Positions 41,601-51,400 of a stretch of DNA of 64,000 bases are shown here, one piece after another. The stretch spans positions 16,528,827-16,592,826 of the forward strand of contig CM037476.1 in NCBI GenBank assembly GCA_021014325.1, read 5' to 3'. Each line of letters begins with the position of its first letter. Within the stretch, counting starts at the first letter, position 1. Made by a program: the position numbers and the translations under genes. The stretch is from Plazaster borealis (lineage: Eukaryota; Echinodermata; Asteroidea; Forcipulatida; Labidiasteridae). Below the pieces are notes generated by a model, which worked only from the letters and a program-made list of their open reading frames with translations, ran no database searches and was not told the DNA's origin.

Positions 41601-42268
41601 AATATTAACGGGTCACTTCACTTGTCTCCTTAAATAATTAAAAAAAGGGCCTTACTCTTTCCAAGGTAGGACTAGGAGATGAGTGGCCCGTGCCTCATGG
41701 TACACTCTACACTGAATGACAGTCATTTTGTGACACTGACAGTGACACCGGTGTCCCATAAGCAAGGCCATAGTGACCCCCCCCCCCCCCACCCAATGTA
41801 CAGGATGTAGGTGTTCTACTTCTACCACACACTGACACTGACAATGAATAATGACTGACTGTCGATCATTACCGTAGTATTACAATTACAATGTTGTTGT
41901 TTATAATATAACGGGTTACTTCACTTGTCTCCGTCACTTGTTCCATAAGCAAGGCCACAGTGAACCCCCCCCCCCCCAATACATGATGTAGGTGTTCTAC
42001 CCACACACTGTCATGACTGTACTGTCAACTCACGTTAATCCATGCACAAAACATACACAAATGAGAAAGAGGACCGTCGACCGGTCATGATATGACTCGA
42101 GATCCGAGGGTTTTGGCTCACACGACATTACCCCAAACACACTAGTTTATTTTTAGACATGATACTCTTCCAAATTCTATATTACAATTATAATAACTGG
42201 TTGATCTTACCACCCAAATCAATCCGATTCACGACAACCCAAATCTTAGTTCCTTGATCACCAGCCAT
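35630..42268 (-). CDS. Conserved 168-residue coiled-coil protein, seven exons, unnamed
   Basis: Seven minus-strand exons join in phase into 168 residues: 42268-42211, 40892-40768, 39714-39650, 38940-38903, 37643-37591, 36729-36667 and 35734-35630. Every junction has GT-AG borders. The N-terminus is MAGDQGTKIWVVVNRIDLGG. Residues 20-61 form an acidic/aliphatic segment (SSIQLAENASSGEVQHAVRK, ALELQGENLVLK). Exon 3 gives LRNSRGSLIPVN, and exons 4-5 a short globular stretch (PYTLEVVQRYQHVKPMPR). Residues 114-155 are heptad-rich and probably coiled coil (IEQLQQNVPEL, MDELNEKMRFLNKRMQEAE). The C-terminus is WKGMFKRHPLW. The RGSLIP and terminal WKGMF motifs match a small conserved animal protein I remember but cannot name. 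The start is supported by a CAAAATGG context and by the divergent DNAAF3 start about 210 bp away; a ciliary role is only inferred from that shared promoter. There is no signal peptide or membrane helix. The large introns hold SINEs, a pentanucleotide array and a duplicated C-rich block. Confidence 0.8.
35807..36270. repeat. Tandem repeat, about 115 bp unit, four copies
   Basis: The words GTTTTGAATGATAGA, GCCAGTCTGAAATATGA, AACAGTCAACCCTCCTACTG and TCTGACCATTCAATATCATC recur in order about four times with drift. It lies in the last intron of the coiled-coil gene, between exons 6 and 7. Confidence 0.75.
36271..36666. other. Intron sequence with a decayed inverted repeat
   Basis: CAACCGGGGACCTATAACAA faces TAGGGTCCCCGGTTG at about 36360-36405, and AACAATAGGGGGTCC repeats at about 36485. 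Otherwise intronic AT-rich sequence. Confidence 0.45.
36925..37345. repeat. Composite dispersed repeat in intron
   Basis: The left part matches 68-175. The middle reads TCAACGTTTCGTCTAGTCTG, CTCTAGTCATTGTCAG, whose complement has the CTGA...GACGAAACGTTGA layout of the other retroelement-end repeats here. The right part (TTTCAAGGAGTTTCTGGGAA, CAGTATCCTCAGCACTGGAG) recurs inverted at 55716-55810 and in part at 28550-28600. Lies between exons 5 and 6 of the coiled-coil gene. Confidence 0.55.
37725..38028 (+). mobile_element. tRNA-derived SINE, S1 head with a different body
   Basis: TCGTGGCCGAGTGGATAAGA (A box), then GGACTCGAGCTCTGGTGTTT and GGGTTCGAGTCCCGGTCGTG (B box at about 37789). The body differs from the 33646 copy: AACCTGCGATGGACTGGCAC, CCTGTCCACGGGG, GGAAACCGGATATAAACACC, GGTCTGATGAGC, then a TTTACTT tail. 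It lies antisense in the intron between exons 4 and 5 of the coiled-coil gene. Confidence 0.75.
38100..38284 (+). mobile_element. Probable LINE 3' UTR end
   Basis: TGAGAGCACCGACCCCCACT, then GGGGGTTGTTCCTTCGTG, an A/T-rich stretch and GGTGAATAACATGAAACCAA, running directly into (ATGAA)n. The layout fits a non-LTR element ending in a short tandem tail, but no ORF remains. Confidence 0.45.
38285..38708. repeat. Pentanucleotide array, GAAAT/GGAAT
   Basis: About 420 bp of 5 bp units. It opens as nearly pure GAAAT (38285-38350), becomes mixed GAAAT, GGAAT and GAAGT, then a nearly pure GGAAT block (about 38576-38673), and closes with GAAAT. All six frames stay open because units of 5 give a repeating five-codon word. 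It lies in the intron between exons 4 and 5 of the coiled-coil gene, so the pre-mRNA carries (ATTCC)n and (ATTTC)n. Confidence 0.95.
39058..39200 (-). mobile_element. tRNA-derived SINE, family S4
   Basis: GTGGGAGGAAAACCCC, CCCACGCAATCAGGTAGGGA, CTGAAAACCCTACCCA and GGGATTCGAACCAGGG (minus-strand B box) in the same order as 61405-61575. The TGGGTTTTCC-type core is widespread among invertebrate SINEs. Intronic in the coiled-coil gene. Confidence 0.65.
40100..40290. repeat. Repeat rich in GGGGCAC words after a C run
   Basis: A 13-base C run at 40100-40112, then GAAGGGGCACAGCAATTTTC, AAGGGGCACTTCTATGAGG, AAAGGGCACCACAGCAAAAG. A similar series is near 49100-49200. It may be distantly related to repeat D. 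Confidence 0.4.
40569..40730. mobile_element. Foldback element with AGCTGCTTAAAGCA ends
   Basis: AGCTGCTTAAAGCAGAAAAG faces GTGCTTTAAGCAGCT, with TATGCTTACAATTTTGTGCT mirrored by TAGTAAGCATAATATTTTGT. 162 bp, 38 bp past the donor of exon 2 of the coiled-coil gene. Related sequence at 24417-24545. Confidence 0.65.
41573..42030. repeat. Duplicated intron block with long C runs
   Basis: ATTACAATGTT, GTTTAT, AACGGGTCACTTCACTTGTC, TCC and CATAAGCAAGGCCA, then 14 C (41777-41790), ATGTAGGTGTTCTAC form one copy. The same words recur at about 41885-42005 with 13 C (41965-41977). Both lie in intron 1 of the coiled-coil gene. Confidence 0.7.
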
Positions 42269-42478
42269 TTTGTTGTTATGCACGCAATCGGCTGTTGAAT
42301 ATCCGGCGCCTAGAAAATAATAAATAATAAAGCATTGAATTACCAGAGGAATGAACGATCATTTCAGCGGGTACGATTTAGTCAGAATCATTCCGTTCTT
42401 GTGTTTACTGTTGCCGGGAGGTTTCTTGGTGAGAAAATTGCGGGTTATTTGTTTTTTTTAAATGAAGGATAATTTTTA
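42269..42478. promoter_or_regulatory. Compact bidirectional promoter, ciliary-type sites
   Basis: About 210 bp separate the ATG of the minus-strand coiled-coil gene (42268) and that of DNAAF3 (42479 or 42482). TGTTTAC at 42402-42408 is a consensus forkhead (FOXJ1-type) site, followed directly by GTTGCC at 42410-42415, an RFX X-box half-site; the second half (RRNAAC) is not convincing. No TATA box is placed usefully. Forkhead and X-box control of motile-cilium genes is established; use of these sites here is inference. Confidence 0.55.
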
Positions 42479-45400
42479 ATGATGGCGGATGCTTTTGGTG
42501 CAGTTACGTGGTGGGGTTTTAGCCCTGCACTTGATCTTCAAGATAAGGGTGAGTTGTTTTTTCCTTGAGTCTCGTCTAGCAATGTCTCTAGCGTGTGTGT
42601 TGTGATTTGGATTTTTAGCCCACATGTTGTTGCACTTGCACAGTTAATGACAGTACTTCGTTTGCCCCATTGTCCAACAAGATCAAGATATTTCCTTCGA
42701 TGTATAGTTCGACCACCAACAAGAAATAAAAATAGTCTAATGAATGCTTTATTAAACGTATTAAAGGTTTTATAACATTTGGGTACTAAAGGCCTTCTAT
42801 TTTTACCATGTGATTTTTACTAACTAAAGTCCCTAAACCCTAAAAATATTTTTTTCTTTCTTTCTTGGCCACAGACTTGACCCAGTGATGATACTAGCCA
42901 CTATTATAAGCAGTACTGTAACTGGGGCGCTGTACTTTTTTCTCTAAACTTTGACATTTATGGGTGAACTAGCCGCAGATGTCAACATTTACAATTGATG
43001 CAGATTAACAAATTAGGATTTTCCCCAGAATTTTTCAAAACTGGGGGGCATTCTGGGCCCACATTGTTGAAGTTCAAGCTCAATTCGTGCACGCTCTGAA
43101 TGAAACAAGGTCCTTGGATTGTTATAAATTGGTGTTTATCTTTGGTTTAGCACATCTGCCGCAATTTGCGCCTATAGTGCAACTTGGCCCGATATGCTGG
43201 CTTGTGCATAGGGAGAATCCTTGAAATTGTTTGAGCTGCGTATTCTTTTTTGTGTAATCAATTTTAGGTTATTTCATTTGAATGTCTTCTTGCACTAATG
43301 ACTTTTGCTCACAATACCTGGCTGTCAGTAGTCTTGGCCCAAGACGTCAGTGATCGATAGCGGATAGTGTAACAAAAATTACAAGTTTCTCGTCCGGAGG
43401 AGGCAGGGCTTTAAATTTTACTATTTTTTCAATTTTTTTCCGAGTTGGCCGCCATGCTAAATATGGCTGGCCAAGGTATATTTATTCACAGATATTGTGC
43501 TATTTGAGTTTACTGATGCAATGTATGACAAAACAAATGATATCAGTTTAGTCCACTTGCTAAGCAAATTTCAAAAGCAGCGGTTGTAATGCAAAGGTGA
43601 AAAAAGAGTCAAGACAATTTTATTGACAAAAATAAACCAAGGAACTTCGGTTTTTTGGGGTTAAAAAAAATAAAAAATTCTATAGTAAAATAGTAAATAG
43701 TAAAAAAAAAAGGAGGCGACGACCAAAAAGGAGATGGGCGGGGACGAGAAACTCGTTATTTTTGTTATTTGGCCTAACCACTTACTTATGCAATCACCGC
43801 ATCATTGACGTGTCGTAGTAGTACAGTCAGTACATGTAAGTAAACATAAAACGTGGACATGTGTACGCTTGCGAATAGTGAAATTTGAGGCACTTGTCTG
43901 AGACCCGGGTGCTTGGCTTTTATTTTTTAGCATTAGTGCGGAGTGTTATTTCAAAAACTGGTGCTAAATTAAATCAATAACTTTAACTACAATGATCAGT
44001 TTTTCCCTTTGTTGAATTACAGTCATAGATAATGACCGTTCGTCTGATCTGAACATTTTGATTATTGGCGCTGGAGACTGCAGGCATATGTTGAAGACCA
44101 TCGCTTTAGCTCATCGACATACAAAGAGAACAATCAAAGTAAGTAAACAAAAAGATAAATCCAGACAACTGTTAGTTTCGGGTTGAACAAAGAAAAATTG
44201 ATTAGAGCGGAACTTAACCTACGACCTCCGGATTAACTTGCCAGCACTTAGCCAGCACTTTACCAAATGAGCTATCTATCCTTACTGTTGGCGGTCTCCC
44301 TAGTTTGTCGATAATGGCTTCTGACTGGCACCCCTGAACAAAGACATTGACAAAATAGGGAGACCGCCAACATAGGACTAGATAGCTCAGTTGGTAGAAC
44401 GCCAGCACGTTAATCTGCAGGTCGCAGGTTCAAGTCCCGCTTTAGTCAATTTTTCTTATTAAAAAATGATGTATCATTGTATGTATCGTGTAAATGCCAC
44501 ATCAAAAAAATGCACACTTTGCTGTATAACACACGGAGACATTGACTCCAAAACTGGTGCAACTGAGATTATAGACCCCTTGCATTGGCCGCCATCGGTG
44601 ATGAAACATGCACGCATGAATAATAATAATACGCAGTTCTTTTATAGCGCTTTATACTCCCGATGGGTGTCTCAAAGCGCTCAGTATTTTTCCTACAAGG
44701 TAAGTGGAGAATTTACATGTATGTTGAAGTATGAGACCTATTCCTTTGCATAGCACCATGTAATGGTTTGCAATGTGCTGTGGCGCAATACACCTGTATG
44801 CAGCCAATCAAATCAGGAACACCGGGGCGAACCCCTTCTCTTTACGATAAGTGCACTGGGTTCTTTTACGTGCATTACACAACACACGGGACCAACGGCT
44901 TTACGTCCCATCCGAAGGACGAAGCATGTGGTTAAGTGTCTTGCTTAAGGACACAAGTGTCACGACTGGGATTTGAACCCACACTCTGCTGATCAGAAAC
45001 ACCAGAGCTTGAGTGAAGAGCTATCATTGACTGAGAGTCGTGCACGTTTCCATTGTTTGTCATCCACGATGACAGCAAATGCAAAGGGTCTACTGTGATG
45101 ATGACGTCAGGTGAATTTGGGTCAATACTCATCCTTTACTTTTTCTTATAATTTCTCTCAAGTTTTACATCATAGAGAGTAGTCTTGAGCTTCTTGGTCG
45201 TCACTTGCTGCTCCTCAACCTTGCCTTGGAGTCTCCCAAGGTGATGGGTCTACAAGAGAAGACGGAACTGCTCTTGGAGATAATGGGTAACACCTTAGTC
45301 AGACAACAAACAAGGGACTACATCGTCAACAAAGCAAATGAATACATCAGGTTCGTACGACTAACGTGTTGATGTTTGTTATCCTTAGATTGTCTTGTGT

Positions 45401-48400
45401 TTGCACGCTTCGGCACTTTGTAATTTTAAATCCCCGAATTCCTCAATTGTTTTTTTGCTTAGATTAGGCCTGATGGATATGGTTTAGTGTTGTGACATTT
45501 ACACATAGCTATGCATTTAAAGGAAAAAGTGTCTTCTTGAAGTTATTTATACAATTTTCTAAATGTTTGATTGAATCTAAAACTTTAACAATTTGGATCA
45601 ACCTTTTTCCCAGATGCCTGTATATATAATGATTTCCTTTATCCATTTATTATTATTATTATTTATTTTTGTTTCAAGGTATTTTACTCCATGTAATTCT
45701 TGAGGGCTATCCAAAAGATTACAGTATAAATCAATGTTAATACATAATTTCATTCCTTCGCTGACGGACCAGATGCCGACGAACAAATGCCGACGTGCCT
45801 GTTCACTGGTTCCGTTTACTTGCAGATTAGCAACAGCTTTGGATTTCTTTCTCTGTGAATGTTCCTCCCACTGGACGTCCAAAATTCTTTTGAGAAACGC
45901 TGTAAAAACATCAAATATTTTACAGTTTTTCAGGAGATTTGTTTTGGTGTCAGCAAAATATATCTAGATGCACAACACTAACATGATTTTGATGTGGTCG
46001 CTGCTTTTAATATATGTAATCACTGATAACCAAGTACATGTATCGATAAATCCATATTCATTATCCCATTCTGTAAACAAAATTCATAACAATATCAATA
46101 ATTTGACTTTATTTGCTTTTGTTAACCTACTGTCTCCATGGTATTACTTCTACTTCCAGGCATGTCACATGACATTGATACTCTATGTCTCAAATTTATT
46201 ACAACTTAGTTGTAAACTTACAACTGTCTCATGTCATTGTCTTACTGATCTCCCGGATTTAGTGCAGTAGCATCAGCCAGTTAGAAAGCTACGTTCTCAG
46301 AACAAATTTTCTCTTGTCTCACCCAGTGATTGCCACTACATCGTATGGTTCTCGCTCTTTTCAAGCTTCCACTGTAAAACTCTGCAATGGCTTACCTAGA
46401 ACCTACACATGTTAAAGGCATTGTACACTGTCTGAAACTACTTACTAATTAAAAAAACAAAACGGTCAAAACACATTTGTTTAGCATTAGTTTCATTGAT
46501 TGTCTTCTAGGGACCTCTTCGTGTTACGCGCTATTGAAGAACCATTTTATTAACCCTTTCATGCACCATTTTTATTTATTTATGATAAATTGATTATATG
46601 GACACACTAATTGTTTACTCATTTTTTGCAAATGGCAACCCTCCAAAAAACAGGTCACAATAGCACCCTCGAGAGTCCTCTTTCCCATTCTGAAAACTGT
46701 GTGGCTGTGCGATATTAATTTTTTTGTTTTACAACTATTTGTCTGAAGGGATTTAAACCGGTCGCTTGTTACCGGTCGGCGCATGAAAGAGTAAATGTTA
46801 TTCCTGAATTGTTCTTTCTTCCTACAGGATGGTGACTGACTTTGATTACTTATCTCAGAGGTTGCCGATGTTTGATCTCTCAGCTTTGAAGTTCAAAGAG
46901 CGAGATCAGTTGGAGGCCATCTTCAAGTTCTGGAGAAGTAGCGACGACGGAACTTTTGACATCTCAAAATTCTGGTAACTAGATGCATTCTTTCTGTAAC
47001 ACCCTCTGTGTCTTATTTTCTTTAACCTGTTCTTATATATTTCTGTTAATGAAACCAAGGATGCCTCATAAGTGAACTTAATCACTGTAGCTCGCAAGCC
47101 TGAAGAAACCTGTTAACAAGGGTGCTTGCTATGTGAACCAGAAACACCGGGGTTAACCCCTACTCTTCCGTGATAAGTTTTCTGGGTTCTTTTACGTGCG
47201 CTACCAACCCTAGTATATGGGACCCACGGCTTAATTTAATAATAATAATAATGGCTTCTTATATAGCACTCATATCCGTCACTCAGTGAAGGACAAGGCA
47301 ATTATGGTAAAGTATCTTTCTCGAGGACACAAGTGCCAAGACTGGGACTCAAACCCACATTCTGTTAATCAGAAACACCAGAGCTTGAGTCCGGTGCTCT
47401 TAACCGCTCTGCCACGACACGCGGCTGTTTATGTGTAAAGATTATTTTTCATGATTGCATGATTTTTGACAATCTGGTTATTGTCTTGATTTGTTGTTGG
47501 TGTCATTAATAGAAAAGCTCAACATATTAGATTTATTTTACTTTCATATTTTTCATGACTAGATTTAACTTTCCCAGCAATATGATATAATTTGTATAGC
47601 CATAAACTATTTTAAATTTAAGTATTGGAAGAAGCAGAATCCCACACACACGTAAAACTCAATACCGTTGGGACCAGAAGTCCCAGAAGTTTGAATATGC
47701 ACGAGATTTACACAGTCTATTATACAGTATACTAGCTAATTCCAGCTGCATAACGATTGTAACCCAACTCTGTTGCATTTTAAACTCCTCAGGGATACCA
47801 GATTAAGACAGTACTTGAAAGACCGGTATGACTCAAGAGCAGGCGCGTACGACTGGGACTACAACATGAAGATGATTGAACGAGGCGCTGGCATCATCCA
47901 TAAGAAGGAGTACAACTACTGGCGGGAGACGGGATCCGCATTTAGCGTCAGGGAAGGAACGTATAATGTACCCAATAAGACGCTGGCCTCCGGACTGATC
48001 ATCAAAACAGTGAGGGTTTTTTTCTTCTCCTGTATGAGGGTTGTCCATCAAAAGGCCATTATTTGCCACTCGAGGTTGGGGGGCGGGGGATACAAAAAAG
48101 AAGGGGAACAAGAATATTACAAGAAAACACTGGCCTCCGGACTGATCATCAAAACAGTGAGGTTTTGTTTTCTTCCCCTTTATGAAGTTTGTCCATCAAA
48201 AAGGCCATTATTTGCCACTCGAGGTTGGGGGGCGGGGGATACAAAAAAGAAGGGGAACAAGAATATTACAAGAAAACATACAAGGGCTCTAGTCTCTCAA
48301 TATCTGACAGTTTTGCTTCTTGATTATTCAGCAAATGTAAGGTTCCATGTTTTGATTCTGTCTTGATCAAATCTGTCTGACTGTGTGTTCTTGTATTTAA

Positions 48401-51400
48401 TCATGTTCTGTGTATCTCTGTCCATTAGGCATCTTACCACAAGCCTTAGGGTCAAGAAAAAGCCTCCATGCCCTTTTTTTTGCCCTTTTAGATTTGATTG
48501 ATGTCTTCCTTATATTTAACTATCAATTCTCCCAACAGTTTTGTATGCTTCCTTTAATATGACTATAAATGTGAGTTTTAAATTGAGTTGAAATATCACT
48601 TATTTTGTGAAGATGTTTTTTGTCACGTGCTGCATATCAACTTTTTATTTCAGCAGGTGGACCTATCGAAGTGATGTGGGAACATAATTGTGGAAATCAT
48701 AATGCCAATTGTTTTGTGTATTATTTTACCTGCATGTATGGTGGCTGTGCCATCCGTTTTTTAGTGAAGTTCAAAAATTCACAATTTATTATTATTGCCT
48801 GTTTACAATTTGTCTCTTGTGCTATTTTTGTTTCTGTCTTTTTTTCAGGATCGTAACTTGGCTTTTAAAAAATTATGTTATCTTTTGACTCTATTGTAGT
48901 GTATTTATTGATGTTTTTGTATGTAACATTCTTTTAATTTGACAAGCTGGGTCATCTTGATGGCCTAATGTATCTGCTCTAGAATGAAAATGGTCCTGGG
49001 TTCCATTCCTGCAAGAGTCTCGCAGGATGTATGGTTCTGGTGTCAAGTAGTATTGAATGAAAATCCGCAAAGTGTGTACAACATTTTGCTGGGTAATCAG
49101 GCCTGAATTTTCTTCTTTGAGAGGGCAAGGCCATTTGTATTTTGCAAAGGGCTCTTCCATTGGAAAATCTTAAAGTTGTTGAAGGGGCACCAAAGCAAAG
49201 ACCAAGGCAACAGAAGCCATTAGCCTTTTTGAGGTATGGTGGACACTATAGGAGTGCACTGTTTGGTTTAGGTGTATACAGACAAATTTACCCAAACCTT
49301 ATAGTGCCATAGTAATGTGTCCACCATATCTCAAAATGGCTTATGGTCTCCATGTATTTCCAGAAACATGTTCAACTTTACATTGAACTGATTGACAGCG
49401 TTCTACTATTGTTATTTTTACAGACCAAAGGGAACGTGTTACAGCGCGGCTACTGGGGTGATATCATCAGCAGTCCATACCTTACCTTTGGTATAGAGAC
49501 TGAGGAGGCCAGTCTAATGAAGAAAGCCAATGAGGTCTACACCAAGGTGGGTACTCTGTTTACTAATATGGGTGTGAATCTGCTTTTGAAGGTGTTTGGC
49601 ACACGTGTTTCTCTTGGAAATATATTTTTAAAGATAAAATTTCACCTTCGTTTATGTAGCCTTTGAGAAAGACTCTGCTAGGGTCGAAATGTCAGACCGC
49701 TAACTATTTTTTGCATTTATGCCATGTGTCCTTTTGGTTGGTAAGCAGTTTGCAACAGCTAATTCTATTTTTTCAAGATTTTTGTCTTGTGTTTTTCAAT
49801 TGATACCTCAAGAATAAAAGACAATGTGTGATATCTTTAATAAACAAAATTATGCTTAAAAGTGCAATTGGATAATATCTTTCAATTCAGTTGAGTATAC
49901 ATGCTGAATTATACCCACCCGTAGGACAAATGAGAAAAATCTTCTCCTAGTGCTTGTTCAAATAAAAACAGTTTATATGTTAAACTGTGAAGGTAGTTTT
50001 TCTCATTTTGTTTCTGGTCTCAGAAAATTGTTCTTTTCCAGTAAACATTTTGAGCTACAAGTCCTGCCGTGTTGTGGATTTTTACTCCCTGCTTGTTTTA
50101 AATTTTTAAAGAATTGTATTTCATATGTGTCTTGCCTTCACAGTAGTCTGTAATAGAAAATTTCTTGTTAAGTGAGTTGTACGTATGTATTTAACAACCT
50201 TCATCTTCAACAATAATTTTATTTCTACCATTCCAGTCGTCCCAAGACATATCCGAGTACAACGTCTTGGCCATGCTCCACGAATTAACAACGGGGGAGA
50301 GGTACGTCCTCCCAAAGCCAAGCGAAGACGCCAAGAAGGCACCTAAAGCAGGAGGGGCGACATTGGAGGAGGTCATTGAGGAACAGGAGGAAGATGTGGA
50401 GGAGTCGGAGGGGAAGGATAAAATGGAAGAGGAGAGTAAAGATGAGGAGGAACATGGTGAGATAGGTTCAAGGTTGAGTTTTCTTGGTTTGGATGTACTA
50501 AACCCTCCGGGCATGACTGTGTTAAAGAACTTCCACACAAAAATGAATATGTTCATAATTTGTGTATCTTCCACATGGTCCCACGTCACCTCTAGCAAGT
50601 TAGACCTTCATTGCCATTAGTTGAATAACATATTAGGTTCGCACTAGGTTCAAATAAAAAAGTTTGTACACCCTTTAACACCTGGTTCAGAGAGGCGCTC
50701 TAGAGTTGCGCCAAACCAAATTATTGAATTAAGTACACAAAAAGTTTGACGTCTGAAACAGTTAGGAACGACTGGACATGCTAAAAGTCAAAAGATCGAC
50801 TGTTGCAGTCGTTCGGAACGACTCTGGAGCGTATTGGTTTCAGACGTCGATCTTGTCATGAGCCGAACCCAATGTAAATGTTATGTTAGGTTCACCTGTC
50901 TGAAACTAACATTTATTTTGGTGGACCTAGAGTCGCTCCTAATCTATTTGGTTTAGCATGACACTGGGAGCACCTGTCTGAACCGAGTGTACATGTAGTT
51001 GACCTGGGTAGGTTTGCTATGTGCTAATACCACATGCATGGAGATTGTGCTTTTAATGTGCTGGGTGCCACGGGACAAATGACTATAGTGTGACCGTAAT
51101 CATTTAGGTTCACCCTTTGATTTACTCTGCCCTTGGTATATCAGATATTGGGAACAATATGGGAACATAATTGGGGTTAATTGCCCTAGGTATATGCTTG
51201 GAGATTCTTCCACAGACACATATGCCTTAGTGTATTTGAAAACATTTGTGCCATGTAGAGAATCAATCAAATTCAATCAATACCAGTAAGTTGCTCAACA
51301 CTCAAACCTTTGTGTGTAGTCTGTGTTGTTGCATTTCTTATATTGTTCTTGAGGGTTTTTATTGTGTAACTGTCTCCTCTCTGTATTTTGTATTTGTATT

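Noticed and set aside
44379..44452. Functional tRNA-Asn gene
   Set aside because: Mismatches in the anticodon and D stems, C at position 33 and a related inverted copy alongside indicate a SINE or pseudogene.
45734..46270. Open frames in DNAAF3 intron 3
   Set aside because: No splice-phase fit with DNAAF3, low-complexity hydrophobic content and no homology signal.
50457..50620. Read-through of DNAAF3 exon 7 to a stop at 50618
   Set aside because: The frame continues past the donor, but the residues after EEEH do not resemble DNAAF3, while splicing at 50456 to 52122 restores the family C-terminal domain in phase.
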